Source: Armatimonadota bacterium (GTDB lineage: Bacteria > Armatimonadota > UBA5829 > DTJY01). From it: a stretch of DNA of 64,000 bases. Position numbers and translations under genes: made by a program. This document shows, piece by piece, positions 55,638 through 64,000 of this stretch (position 1 is the stretch's first letter; every line of letters starts with the position of its first letter). Location: contig JAIMAU010000001.1 in assembly GCA_023511795.1 (NCBI GenBank), forward strand, positions 62,001 through 126,000, in the 5' to 3' direction. Below the pieces are notes generated by a model. It saw only the letters and a program-made list of their open reading frames with translations. It was not told the DNA's origin and did not search any database.

Positions 55638-55949
55638 AGTTTACCCTCCTGCCAACCGTACCATTCTTGTATACAGCTGGCTTTTCCTTCTTACCCAACA
55701 TGCTGCTGTTACAATCAAGTTAGCCAACTATTTTTGGTTTGTAAGCGAATTCGCGTGTTTTATGGAAGAATGGGAAATGTAAATAATTATTATGAGGAAT
55801 GTATGTTCCTTGTTTTTGGCTAAATGGCATGCTAAACTATCGTTGGATAGTAAAGTTACTCAGTGCTCTATAACTGGGGGTGAAACATCCTGCCAATGCT
55901 GGGCGTCAGAATTTATGAACACAGTAGGCAAGGGTGGAGCATCTGCACT

Positions 55950-58139
55950 ATGTTGTATCAACGTGCTTTGGTATATGCACTTTCCATAGCGTTATTAATC
56001 GGATTTCTTTGCCCTGTCGCCTTTGGACAGGAGCTAGCAGGGCGAACGGCAAATATTAGTTCCTCGGCGAACTACTATGCGGCGAGCTCTGTTAGCGGAT
56101 TACAGTCTCTCACAGGCGTAGTTGATGTCTTCCTTGGCAAAAACACAAAGGGACCTTACTATTTATCCTGGCGGCCGATTGAGGAAGGTACTGAGAACGT
56201 TCAGCTTAATGGTAGACGACTTCAGCGAGGGAAAGATTACACTATTGACTCAGCATCTGGAACGATTGCCTTCTCCGAACCTGCTGACGAAAAAAGCATC
56301 GTTCGCGTTGAGTATTCTCGTGACCCGAAAAAAGCCGTGCAGAATACTGCGCCAACAGTACTTCCGATGACATACGATCTTCTCAAAAAGGAGAATTCAA
56401 GTCTCCAGTTGCTTGGCTTATATAAGCAAGGTGATCCTAATAAGCAGAATTCAGCAGACCTAACGGTTTTCGGTTTCACCGGCGAGCGAAAATCTAAGGA
56501 ATCTACCATTTCCTCAATGTTTCTTTACGGGAGCGATGACGGCTCCAGTGGACCCAGTTCAAACAAGTCTTTTCTTGACCAGGCGGCGCTTAAGTTGGGC
56601 GGTTCTACTGCCACGGATAATTTCCAGCTAAGAACCTCTTATATGAGAATTGGAGAGCATTTTGCTGGCGCAAAGGAATACAAGCTCCAGCAAGGTTCTG
56701 AAGCAATGGACTTGCTTGCAACTTACAGGCCAACGGATATTCTTACCCTAAGTAGTTCATTCACGCGTAGCGAGAACCTCAAGGAGGAAAAGAAGGGCGA
56801 GGTTCTTTCTACCAGCGAGCATAAAATAATTGTTGACCCCAAAGATTCGTCCAAGCTGACCCTGTCGCATAAGGAAGTAAACAAAGAAAAACCCGATGTA
56901 GCCGAACAAAAGACTATCACCGACAGGTTTCAGCTTGAAGGCAAGCTAGGTGAGAGTACCTCAGCTACAGCAATCCATGAGACGACGAATACTCTGGTAG
57001 GAGATGTTGGCAGCAAGGTCACAACAAATGAGCTAATGCTTAATACTGCTGCCGCACCAAATATGGCGGTTAAGAGCAAAATCATGCAGAAAGACTCCAG
57101 CGAGACTGGCGAAGAAGTAAGATTAAATTTCGACGTAGACGCAACACCATCAAAATTGGTGGGAATCAATCTCGGTATCAGCCACATAGATGCGGATGCG
57201 GCTGGGCGGGACGATTCTCAAACCCTTAAGCTTACGGCAAACCCAAGCTCGCGATTAAGCTTCGAGATGGGTTTTGCACGCAGAGATTCTTCCCAGAAGG
57301 GCGACGAAGAAGGTCAAACCTTGAAGCTTACATCTAATTTGACGCAGAAACTTAAGCTGGAAATGGATTACGCAAACCTTGACTCGAACATCGGAGAGTC
57401 AAAGGAAGTTGGAAACCTACGTCTCCAAACTTCGCCTATGGAATATATGACAATATTTGCAGCCCTCGGCCAACAAGAGATTGGCGATGTTCGCAGTTTA
57501 AGCAGGGAGGCTCGGATGGAGTTGCGTCCATTCAAGCATACTGCCTTGAGCGGCGGCTATAAAGAGGTTGAAAGTAATGGTTCTACAGTTGCCCGGGTTA
57601 CGGAAATCAGCGCTTCTACAAAACCAGCGGATTTTGTAGAATTCTCGGGTGCGTACAAGCAACGCGAGGCAGACAATCAAGAAGACATTGATTCTCTGAA
57701 CCTAACTTTGAAACTTGATGCAGGTGGGCCATTCAAATTCTTTGGCACATACGTGTCGAATCCGGAGGAGAAGGGCATCGTCCAGCGAACTCTTAGACAG
57801 ACGCTTGGACTCACATCTGACCTTGGCAGGCTAAAGTTGCGTGGTGGTTTAACTCTAAAGGACGATTACATGGCTAGCAAACGTAGCGAAATAACCGAAG
57901 TCGGCATGGATTACCGTCTGTCTCCAAGGTCTACGATTTCAACCGGATACAAGCTTGATGAATATGTTGGGCAAGGTGTGCTTGACACAACGAGTTACTT
58001 CTTGGGCTATACTCGCCGTGTTGGTTCGGATTTCAATCTATATTTGGGCGGAAAGTTGACAACATACGATGGCGACATAGCTTTGATGGAAAACCGCACC
58101 GAGTATGAAGCCGAGGCAAGACTAGGAATAAAATTCTAA
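55950..58139 (+). CDS. probable outer-membrane beta-barrel protein
   Basis: About 729 residues from the ATG at 55950. Signal peptide LVYALSIALLIGFLCPVAFG. The N-terminal globular domain holds VQLNGRRLQRGKDYTIDSAS followed by GTIAFSEP, the 'L..G.DYTID...G.I.F' strand pair known from SprA-like and related surface proteins. The rest is a long series of amphipathic strands with alternating hydrophobic residues (LRLQTSPMEYMTIFAALGQ) ending near the stop (YEAEARLGIKF, aromatic final residue). The pattern fits a large outer-membrane barrel. Function not recognised. Confidence 0.7.
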   Translation: MLYQRALVYALSIALLIGFLCPVAFGQELAGRTANISSSANYYAASSVSGLQSLTGVVDVFLGKNTKGPYYLSWRPIEEGTENVQLNGRRLQRGKDYTIDSASGTIAFSEPADEKSIVRVEYSRDPKKAVQNTAPTVLPMTYDLLKKENSSLQLLGLYKQGDPNKQNSADLTVFGFTGERKSKESTISSMFLYGSDDGSSGPSSNKSFLDQAALKLGGSTATDNFQLRTSYMRIGEHFAGAKEYKLQQGSEAMDLLATYRPTDILTLSSSFTRSENLKEEKKGEVLSTSEHKIIVDPKDSSKLTLSHKEVNKEKPDVAEQKTITDRFQLEGKLGESTSATAIHETTNTLVGDVGSKVTTNELMLNTAAAPNMAVKSKIMQKDSSETGEEVRLNFDVDATPSKLVGINLGISHIDADAAGRDDSQTLKLTANPSSRLSFEMGFARRDSSQKGDEEGQTLKLTSNLTQKLKLEMDYANLDSNIGESKEVGNLRLQTSPMEYMTIFAALGQQEIGDVRSLSREARMELRPFKHTALSGGYKEVESNGSTVARVTEISASTKPADFVEFSGAYKQREADNQEDIDSLNLTLKLDAGGPFKFFGTYVSNPEEKGIVQRTLRQTLGLTSDLGRLKLRGGLTLKDDYMASKRSEITEVGMDYRLSPRSTISTGYKLDEYVGQGVLDTTSYFLGYTRRVGSDFNLYLGGKLTTYDGDIALMENRTEYEAEARLGIKF

Positions 58140-58183
58140 CAACGCCCTATGTTTTGGGAATTCTCGATAAAAAGGAGGATTAA

Positions 58184-58426
58184 GTGCCACAAACCGAATT
58201 AAGACCAATTGCTGGAGCTTGCAGGCATCTCAGAGGCCGATATAAGGTTGAGCAGAGAGGACGCTCGCCAGTTCCCGAGCTTGAACTAATAAGATATGAG
58301 TGCGAGCGTAAATATCCTGTTGAGAGCGATGAAGAAGTAGAGAAATGCATGGCAGCAAGACTTGAGTGCTGGCGTGAAGCGGGTGTGTCGAAAAAAAGAG
58401 AATCGTCCGCTGAAGAAACTTCTTGA
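58184..58426 (+). CDS. small cysteine-containing hypothetical protein
   Basis: 80 residues; GTG start with AAGGAGG eight bases upstream. Cysteines at about 13, 40, 55 and 62 could bind a metal (CRHL, YECERKYP, KCMAARLECW), though spacing matches no known finger. Highly charged, no membrane segment. It follows the barrel gene by 44 bases on the same strand. Confidence 0.6.
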   Translation: MPQTELRPIAGACRHLRGRYKVEQRGRSPVPELELIRYECERKYPVESDEEVEKCMAARLECWREAGVSKKRESSAEETS

Positions 58427-58461
58427 TTTGTGATCCGTTAATAATTTATGGACTTACATAA

Positions 58462-58519
58462 GCAGATAGGGCTTGGTATCAGTTGGCTTTAAATCTATCC
58501 AATACCAAGCCCTATCTGC
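58462..58519. repeat. perfect 18-base inverted repeat between convergent genes
   Basis: GCAGATAGGGCTTGGTAT (58462-58479) and its exact complement (58502-58519), 22-base loop. It lies between the convergent genes ending at 58426 and 58586, where a bidirectional terminator is expected, but the T runs are poor (TTGTTT). Confidence 0.8.
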
Positions 58520-58585
58520 GTTGTTTCAAGGCGAGGAGAAGGAGGCTGCTCTTTGCCGACGTTTGGGCTGTCGTTTTTTCTTCTT

Positions 58586-59755
58586 CTACGCCGCTAGTGT
58601 TTGCATTGAGATTGATTGTTTTGCTACAAGTCTTTTGATATCAAGGCCGGACCAAGTCAAGGCGATTTCCTCCGTTAATCGTGGACTTAGAAGTTCGGAG
58701 TTTATTTCTGCCCTCAAAACTGCATCGGACTCATCGTGTACTGCGATTTCGTCGTCCATATGCCGACCTTCTGGCAAATTGAATCCTGGTCCAAGTACCG
58801 ACCCGAAGACTTTTGCGTTTCTACCAACAGTAGTTTTAGGGCTCAAAATGCTGTGGGTTATATGGGCTCTTTCATCTACCAGGCTAAGATCGCCGATAAC
58901 TGCAAATCTCCCAAGTGAGGCATTGCGGCGGACAATTGTGCCGTTGCCGACATAGCAAGGTCCCGAAAGCTTTACCGATGGATGAATGTCTGATTTAGCC
59001 CCCAACCATATTCCATTGGCAACCTGGTTCGCTGGTAGGTTGAGCTTAACCTTCCCAACCAGCGCATCAAAATGTACGTTTCGGTACTGTGCTAAGTTGC
59101 CAACATCACACCAATAGCCCTGCGTTCTGACAGCATAGAATGGTTCTTGATTCTGAAGCAACCTGGGGAATAAGTCTTTGCTAAAATCATAGAAAGCGTC
59201 ATATGGTATTGAGCTCAATACCTCCGGCTCGAGTACGTATATGCCGGTATTGACGGTATTTGTAAACACTTCTGAGGGACTAGGTTTTTCGATAAAGCGC
59301 TTAATCTTACCATCTTTGGCGGTCTCAACTATCCCAAATTGTGTGGGGTTTGTGACCTCATAGAGTAGCATTGTAGCAATGGCTGACTTTTTACGATGAA
59401 ACTCAATTGCAGCTGTCAGGTCAAGGTCGGTTACTGCGTCGCCCGAGATAACGAGAAAAGTTCCATTAAGTACAGGCTGGATTCTCCTCAATCCGCCGGC
59501 TGTTCCTTTCGGCGTATCTTCAAGTGAGTACTGGATGTTTACGCCCCATCTAGAGCCCCCTCCGAAATAATCAATGATTTGTTCTGCCTTGTACGCTAGT
59601 GTGATTACTATGTCGCGGATGTCATGTCGTTTTAAAAGCTCAATTGTGTGTTCTAAAACCGGTTTATTAAAGAGGTTGACCATTGGCTTGGGAGTGGTAG
59701 AGGTAAGGGGGTGAAGGCGTGTTCCCTTGCCGCCGGCAAGAATCACAGCTTGCAT
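58586..59755 (-). CDS. sugar-phosphate nucleotidyltransferase with left-handed beta-helix tail
   Basis: 389 residues. An N-terminal Rossmann nucleotidyltransferase domain (AGGKGTRLHPLTSTTPKPMV is the nucleotide-binding signature, VISGDAVTDLD the metal-binding aspartate) is followed by a C-terminal beta-helix with hexapeptide-type turns (GNGTIVRRNASLGRFAVIGD). The type resembles mannose-1-phosphate guanylyltransferase/GlmU-like enzymes. It activates a sugar phosphate for glycan synthesis; which sugar is not settled by sequence. Transcribed from the opposite strand to its neighbours. Confidence 0.88.
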   Translation of the reverse strand: MQAVILAGGKGTRLHPLTSTTPKPMVNLFNKPVLEHTIELLKRHDIRDIVITLAYKAEQIIDYFGGGSRWGVNIQYSLEDTPKGTAGGLRRIQPVLNGTFLVISGDAVTDLDLTAAIEFHRKKSAIATMLLYEVTNPTQFGIVETAKDGKIKRFIEKPSPSEVFTNTVNTGIYVLEPEVLSSIPYDAFYDFSKDLFPRLLQNQEPFYAVRTQGYWCDVGNLAQYRNVHFDALVGKVKLNLPANQVANGIWLGAKSDIHPSVKLSGPCYVGNGTIVRRNASLGRFAVIGDLSLVDERAHITHSILSPKTTVGRNAKVFGSVLGPGFNLPEGRHMDDEIAVHDESDAVLRAEINSELLSPRLTEEIALTWSGLDIKRLVAKQSISMQTLAA

Positions 59756-59999
59756 ACGGTATACCTCCTTGGGGTGGTGTTAGTTAGTTTGCCCGGCAAA
59801 ATTACCAGCATCTTTGCGCGCGGCTCGTAAAAAAATTATCGGCTGAAATTGTGCAAAAACTTAGGATATCTGGAGGTTCTTTGCGAACAATATTTTCGAA
59901 GGCCTAATCTTAGCCTCTATAAAGTTTAATAAAACCCTAGCTTCTGGGTGTTAAGAAATGCATTTGGACAATAGCTACAAATCCATCAGGAGGTAAAAC

Positions 60000-60995
60000 A
60001 TGTCTATCGTTACTGGAGTAATAGGCTGTGGAAGCTTTGCTCGCGGTATTCACCTTCCGAATCTAGCCAAACTTCCTCAATTTGAACTTAGAGCCGTTGC
60101 GGACCTAAATATCGAGCTTGCGGAAAAGGCGGCAGAAGATTTCGGAGCAAGTTACAGTACTTCCGAGTATGAGCGCCTTCTAAAAGATAGTGATATCGAG
60201 CTTATTGTAATTTGCACGCCTCACAACAGCCATGCTTCCCTAGCATTAGAAGCCCTAAAAGCAGGGAAGCATGTTCTTGTAGAAAAGCCCATGGCATTAA
60301 AGTTGGAAGAAATTCCTCCGCTCGCACAGGCAGTTAAAGAATCCGGCCTTGTGTTTTCTGTTGGGTTAAACCGAAGATACTCTCCGCTAGTTCAGGAGGC
60401 AAAGGATCTTATGCGAGAACGCTCCGGGCCTGCTATGCTTAGCTATCGAATAGTTGACCAGCTTTGGAAGCATCCGTGGGCGCTCGACCCTGAAATTGGC
60501 GGCGGGCGAATTCTTTCTGAAACAGTTCATGTTTTTGATGTTTGCTCTTACCTATTGGATTCAGAACCCGTTCGCGTGTTTGCTGAGGGTGGAGCGCTCA
60601 CTCATCCAGATATGCCCGAAACTCAAGACAATGCGGTCATGGTTCTGCGATTTGACGATGGCTCAATAGCTTCAATTGTTCATGGGGATTTGGGAAACGC
60701 TGCCTATCCAAAAGAGCGCATTGAAATGTTCATCGGGGAGCGGACTATTGTAATTGACAATTTTGAGTGTTTTGAAGCCGTTGGATTTGGCGAGCCAATC
60801 CAGATAACATTACCCGAGGTTGACAAGGGGTTTTTGCAGGAACTTCAAACACTTGCATGCGCAATCAAAGGAAATGTTTCAAGTGATTTGGTGACAGTCG
60901 TTGATGGCGCTCGAACAGTTTTATGTGCGGTTAAGGCAATAGAATCAATCAAGACTGGGTTGCCACAAAAAGTTGACTTGAAATCCATCATCTAA
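60000..60995 (+). CDS. Gfo/Idh/MocA-family oxidoreductase
   Basis: 331 residues; AGGAGG site before the ATG. The N-terminal NAD(P)-binding region (VIGCGSFARGIHLPNL) is followed by the family motif VEKPMALKLEE. GLNRRYSPLV and GGGRILSETVHVFDVC complete the substrate domain, with a catalytic Lys expected in EKP and His in the HVFD region. The family oxidises or reduces sugars or inositols. The next gene, a carbon-nitrogen hydrolase, follows 20 bases later; the substrate is unknown. Confidence 0.9.
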   Translation: MSIVTGVIGCGSFARGIHLPNLAKLPQFELRAVADLNIELAEKAAEDFGASYSTSEYERLLKDSDIELIVICTPHNSHASLALEALKAGKHVLVEKPMALKLEEIPPLAQAVKESGLVFSVGLNRRYSPLVQEAKDLMRERSGPAMLSYRIVDQLWKHPWALDPEIGGGRILSETVHVFDVCSYLLDSEPVRVFAEGGALTHPDMPETQDNAVMVLRFDDGSIASIVHGDLGNAAYPKERIEMFIGERTIVIDNFECFEAVGFGEPIQITLPEVDKGFLQELQTLACAIKGNVSSDLVTVVDGARTVLCAVKAIESIKTGLPQKVDLKSII

Positions 60996-61015
60996 GAGTG
61001 GAGGTTTTTTGAATA

Positions 61016-61903
61016 ATGCGCAAAGTTCGCGTAGGCACGGTTTCTTTTCTTGTTGACGAACGACCGCACACGATAGAGCAAAATATTGAGAGGGGTAAGG
61101 CATACGTTGATGAAGCAGCTGCACAAGGCTGTGATATTGTGTGCCTGCCAGAACATTTTAGCACAGTAAATGTTCGCTTTGACAGCGATGATGTGCTCAG
61201 AGGTGCAGAAAGCATACCTGGTCCTTTATCCGATTGCCTTTCAGCCAAAGCTTCTCAGTACAAGATGTATATTGTGGCGAATTTCCCAGTTATTGACGAA
61301 GGAAGGCGATTTAACCAAACAACATTCTATGGGAGAGATGGAAGCATCATAGGCAGATACCGCAAAGTCCAGCCGACGGCGAGCGAATACATGGTGCATA
61401 ATGTTATCCCAGGGGACGACCTCCCCGTCTTTGAGCTTGATTTTGGAAAGGTTGCATGTATAATCTGCATGGATATTTATTTTCCTGAGATTATGCGGAT
61501 TTATTCTCTAAAGGGGGCAGAAATTGTATTTTGGCCTACCGTTGCGCACGGACCCAGTGAGTTCAACTTGGAAACACAACTTTGCGCACGAGCAATGGAT
61601 TATTCTGTCTACATGGTGGAATCGAACCTGTCTATGAAGCCGCCATATGCACCATATTCAGGAAGATTTTATCCTGGCCGAGCAAGGATTGTAGACCATG
61701 ACGGGCGCATTATTGCCGATACAGGCCATCGCCCTGGTATTGCGGTCGCTGATATTGACCTTGATGAGCCACGGCTTGGGTCACAGATTGTGGGAATACG
61801 CGAGCCGGATGTAATGAAAGAAGACCTCGCCCGATTGGTTAGACTTGATCTCTACGCTAGAGAGTTTACTGTTTTAGATAAAGTAAGGAATAGGGTGTAT
61901 TAG
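61016..61903 (+). CDS. carbon-nitrogen hydrolase (nitrilase superfamily)
   Basis: 295 residues with the complete E-K-C triad: Glu46 in VCLPEHFS, Lys117 in GRYRKVQPT, Cys151 in CIICMDIYFPE. The family cleaves nitriles, amides or carbamoyl groups. The ATG has GGAGG ~10 bases upstream. It converges on a TPR gene with a short gap. The substrate cannot be set from sequence; the pairing with the Gfo/Idh protein upstream suggests a common catabolic step. Confidence 0.9.
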   Translation: MRKVRVGTVSFLVDERPHTIEQNIERGKAYVDEAAAQGCDIVCLPEHFSTVNVRFDSDDVLRGAESIPGPLSDCLSAKASQYKMYIVANFPVIDEGRRFNQTTFYGRDGSIIGRYRKVQPTASEYMVHNVIPGDDLPVFELDFGKVACIICMDIYFPEIMRIYSLKGAEIVFWPTVAHGPSEFNLETQLCARAMDYSVYMVESNLSMKPPYAPYSGRFYPGRARIVDHDGRIIADTGHRPGIAVADIDLDEPRLGSQIVGIREPDVMKEDLARLVRLDLYAREFTVLDKVRNRVY

Positions 61904-61934
61904 CAGAGAAAGCCGCCCCATGGTGCTTGTCCTC

Positions 61935-62318
61935 TTACTTTGCCGGGGCGACCCCTCCAGTTTGCTGGTCTAAGCCTTCGAGAGCTTGTCTAGCCAACGA
62001 ATATGTTGGATCCAATCCTAGTGCTCGCAAGTATTCTTCCTTAGCTCCAGTTAGGTTATTTGCTTTGTGGTACGCTACGCCTAGGTTGTAATGCACTTTT
62101 GGCGAAGTTGGTGCAACGTCAACCGCTTTTTCCAGTACTTCGATGGACTTGTCGAGTTGGTCTAGCTTTGCATAGGCATAGCCTAAGTAGAGGTGAATTT
62201 CCGGGTCCTTTGGATTTTCCCTCAGGGCTTCTTCAAGGAACTCAATGCTTTCATTATATAGGCCTTCGCGCAGCAGTTGAGTGGCTTTTTCACGAGCTGA
62301 TGGTTCGGTGGGAGTCAT
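61935..62318 (-). CDS. small TPR protein
   Basis: 127 residues with about three TPR units (YNESIEFLEEALRENPKDPE, YAKLDQLDKSIEVLEKAVDV, KANNLTGAKEEYLRALGLDP) and a Gly/Pro-rich tail. No signal peptide or anchor. It acts as a scaffold; partner unknown. AAAGGAGG lies about seven bases upstream of the start. The ~215-base gap to the next gene holds nothing I recognise. Confidence 0.85.
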   Translation of the reverse strand: MTPTEPSAREKATQLLREGLYNESIEFLEEALRENPKDPEIHLYLGYAYAKLDQLDKSIEVLEKAVDVAPTSPKVHYNLGVAYHKANNLTGAKEEYLRALGLDPTYSLARQALEGLDQQTGGVAPAK

Positions 62319-62535
62319 TTTTAAGCGCCTCCTTTGGGGAGTTTGGGTTGCAAAAGCAAATATTGTTTTGCACCTATAATCAATTCGGCGCTTAATACAT
62401 ATTTCCTTCTGTCAAGTCAAAATCTTAAGAAATCAATCGGTGCTTTTCGAAAATAAGGCCGCTTCAAATAGTTTTGATTATATGGGCTTTAATTTGGGTA
62501 GACAGTTACAGGTTGTTTGAATTTAGGTGATGCTG

Positions 62536-62976
62536 ATGATAATGAAAATACTTTTGCCGACCGATGGGTCGCCATTTGCGATAAAAGCCGCTGAGTTCGC
62601 GGCTGACTTGGCGAAGCGATATGAGGCCGCCGTTACCGTAATTACGGTAGTTGAGATGCCGCTTCGAATTGGGATGTCTATGGATTCACACGAAGATGAG
62701 GGCCTGCGAAAACATTTGGAAATGCATGCGAAGGGAATACTCGAGGACACAAGGCGTGTTTTTGAGCAGGCGGGGGTTGAACCGAAAGAAGAGATTGTTT
62801 TTGGGTCTGCCGTGTCGTCGATCCTGCGTTATGCTCGTGAAGGCTCATACGACCTGATTGTAATAGGTCGCAGGGGCGCTGGCACGAGCGCAATTGAACA
62901 GATTCTCCTTGGAAGTGTTGCTGAGGGTATTCTACACGAAGCTACATGTTCAGTGTTGCTAGTACCTGCAAAGTAA
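62536..62976 (+). CDS. universal stress protein (UspA family)
   Basis: About 146 residues; I chose the ATG at 62536 (AGGTGA five bases upstream), with one at 62542 also possible. KILLPTDGSPFAIKAAEFA begins the family, and the ATP-binding G-2x-G-9x-G(S/T) signature appears as GRRGAGTSAIEQILLGSVAE. It is probably an ATP-binding stress protein of the MJ0577 type. It converges on the TamB-like gene with a nine-base gap. Confidence 0.9.
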   Translation: MIMKILLPTDGSPFAIKAAEFAADLAKRYEAAVTVITVVEMPLRIGMSMDSHEDEGLRKHLEMHAKGILEDTRRVFEQAGVEPKEEIVFGSAVSSILRYAREGSYDLIVIGRRGAGTSAIEQILLGSVAEGILHEATCSVLLVPAK

Positions 62977-62985
62977 ACCGCTTTA

Positions 62986-63999
62986 CTAGAACCGCCATGC
63001 GGCTTGCAGGAGATAAGTTACTTCGTTTTCATCTTCAATAAGGATGGTAAAATCTGTCCTTCGCGAAAGAGTATAGCTTATCCCAAGACTAGAGAATAGG
63101 CGGTTTGAGACCAACGATCTGCTATAAGTAAGTGATAGCTTCGGGGTCAACGACGTGCTTACATTTAAAATTAATGGTATATCAAACCCCGGTTCAATTG
63201 CTATAACAAATGGCCCCGTTTCAAACTCTTCAAAAAGAGTTGGTAGTGCTGCTCCAAGAAGAATTTGTGGAAGCTGCCTTTGCAAAACCTGCCCGAAAGG
63301 CTCACCTCTTAGAAACGCCTCAATTTGTGTTGGTTGAAAGACTAAGCCAAGTGCTTGTTCTCTAGTCAAGCCAGGTGGCGAGCTTGTTACATCTATGTCG
63401 AGATTGCCGATTAGTCCTGAAATGTCAAAGTTTACAGTATATCGGGTGATTCGACCTGTTGTAGGCGAAACAGTTGTAATTCGTGTATTTGCTACCACGT
63501 CGACGCTAATTCTAGACTCTGGCGGTTGGAAGACAAGAGTGGCGGTTCCTCCGGGCGCCAAGTTGAAGGTTCGCCCAGGATAACTCAGAGTACCCTTTTT
63601 AATTGCGAAAGTTCCAACAATTGTTGGTTGGCTAAGGTTTCCGCTTACATTGAGTGGCCCCACTATACTGGCAGTAAGTTGCCCGCGGCGAACTTCTACG
63701 TTTTCTGCCAGGGTCAAAGAAATGTCAAACCCCGGATTAAACATTTTGTGGGCTGTTGGCGTAAACGATGGCGGCATTTCTGGAGGAGCTTCCATAAGAG
63801 CATTGTTTACAACAATCTGCCCTTGGATGAGCGGGGAAGGCAATTCACCCGTCACAATTAGTTGCCCGGTAGCGCTGAGCCGCATATGTTCGTCATATGC
63901 ACCAGTAATGTTGGAGGTACGAAGGGTCAGGTCATTAAGCACCACGAAGTTTGTGAATACAGCTGAGGATAAATTGGGGAACACTATATTTCCTCCAAT
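62986..63999 (-). CDS. TamB-like translocation/assembly protein, C-terminal part only
   Basis: At least 337 residues; the frame is open to the window edge, so the N-terminus is outside. The C-terminal DUF490/TamB domain is recognised by LSLTYSRSLVSNRLFSSLGISY, ISGLIGNLDIDVTSSPPGLT and the ending QAAWRF, an aromatic end typical for outer-membrane-linked proteins. TamB bridges inner and outer membranes for barrel assembly or lipid transport. Its presence supports a diderm cell. Confidence 0.9.
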   Translation of the reverse strand: MGGNIVFPNLSSAVFTNFVVLNDLTLRTSNITGAYDEHMRLSATGQLIVTGELPSPLIQGQIVVNNALMEAPPEMPPSFTPTAHKMFNPGFDISLTLAENVEVRRGQLTASIVGPLNVSGNLSQPTIVGTFAIKKGTLSYPGRTFNLAPGGTATLVFQPPESRISVDVVANTRITTVSPTTGRITRYTVNFDISGLIGNLDIDVTSSPPGLTREQALGLVFQPTQIEAFLRGEPFGQVLQRQLPQILLGAALPTLFEEFETGPFVIAIEPGFDIPLILNVSTSLTPKLSLTYSRSLVSNRLFSSLGISYTLSRRTDFTILIEDENEVTYLLQAAWRF

Positions 64000-64000
64000 G

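Overview
The window looks like chromosomal DNA of a moderately GC-balanced, diderm (two-membrane), probably anaerobic or microaerophilic bacterium outside the well-studied phyla. A TamB-type outer-membrane assembly protein ending in an aromatic residue and two probable outer-membrane barrels argue for an outer membrane. Pyruvate:ferredoxin oxidoreductase, a His-type (sulfide-using) Thi4 and a large Alu-containing SRP RNA fit an anaerobic or thermophile-related lineage. The many carbohydrate-active enzymes, URO-D-like proteins and GHL10 (DUF187) proteins suggest Armatimonadota or a neighbour, but that placement is an inference from gene content only.

Layout. 1-4.3 kb: a plus-strand run of TPR protein, DUF2905, queA, an HTH protein, a DUF192 protein and a GT4 glycosyltransferase. 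4.4-9.8 kb: a minus-strand run porG-porA-porB-pdxS-pdxT and a beta-propeller protein. 9.9-12.9 kb: the housekeeping block SRP RNA-dnaX-ybaB-recR. 13-15.9 kb: an ABC-2 exporter (ATPase, permease) with a membrane-anchored repeat protein. 16.2-17.3 kb: a strongly promoted, terminated small RNA gene, an HNH endonuclease and tRNA-Met(CAT). 17.4-21.7 kb: four secreted proteins that look like a self-contained surface-assembly system (two WxL-like proteins, a DUF916/chaperone-like Ig protein and a barrel with Cna-B-like repeats) behind a structured leader. 22.1-27.6 kb: a URO-D-like protein, a TPP riboswitch with Thi4, and metY-metX-metW. 28.4-43.4 kb: four tandem secreted GHL10 glycosidase-like paralogs and a divergent 1296-residue surface protein, all five ending in the same twin-repeat C-terminal domain. 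43.4-64 kb: a Clp1-like P-loop protein with a histidine phosphatase, GH42 and GH38 glycosidases, a GAF-rich sensor kinase with a response regulator, an MBL hydrolase, a SprA-reminiscent barrel, a sugar nucleotidyltransferase, a Gfo/Idh oxidoreductase, a nitrilase-family hydrolase, a TPR protein, a universal stress protein and the C-terminal part of TamB.

How it fits together. Methionine (metYXW), PLP (pdxST) and thiazole (Thi4) synthesis sit beside acetyl-CoA/pyruvate metabolism; PLP serves MetY and TPP serves the Por beta subunit. The carbohydrate part (GHL10 array, GH42, GH38) points to saccharide degradation at or near the cell surface. The strongest candidates for undescribed biology are the WxL-like/chaperone/barrel operon, the shared C-terminal domain of the 28-43 kb array, the 6S-like RNA gene upstream of the HNH gene, the conditional-looking leader before the WxL-like operon, and a cloverleaf-like palindrome at 47.9 kb. 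No CRISPR array, insertion sequence, rRNA or prophage was seen.
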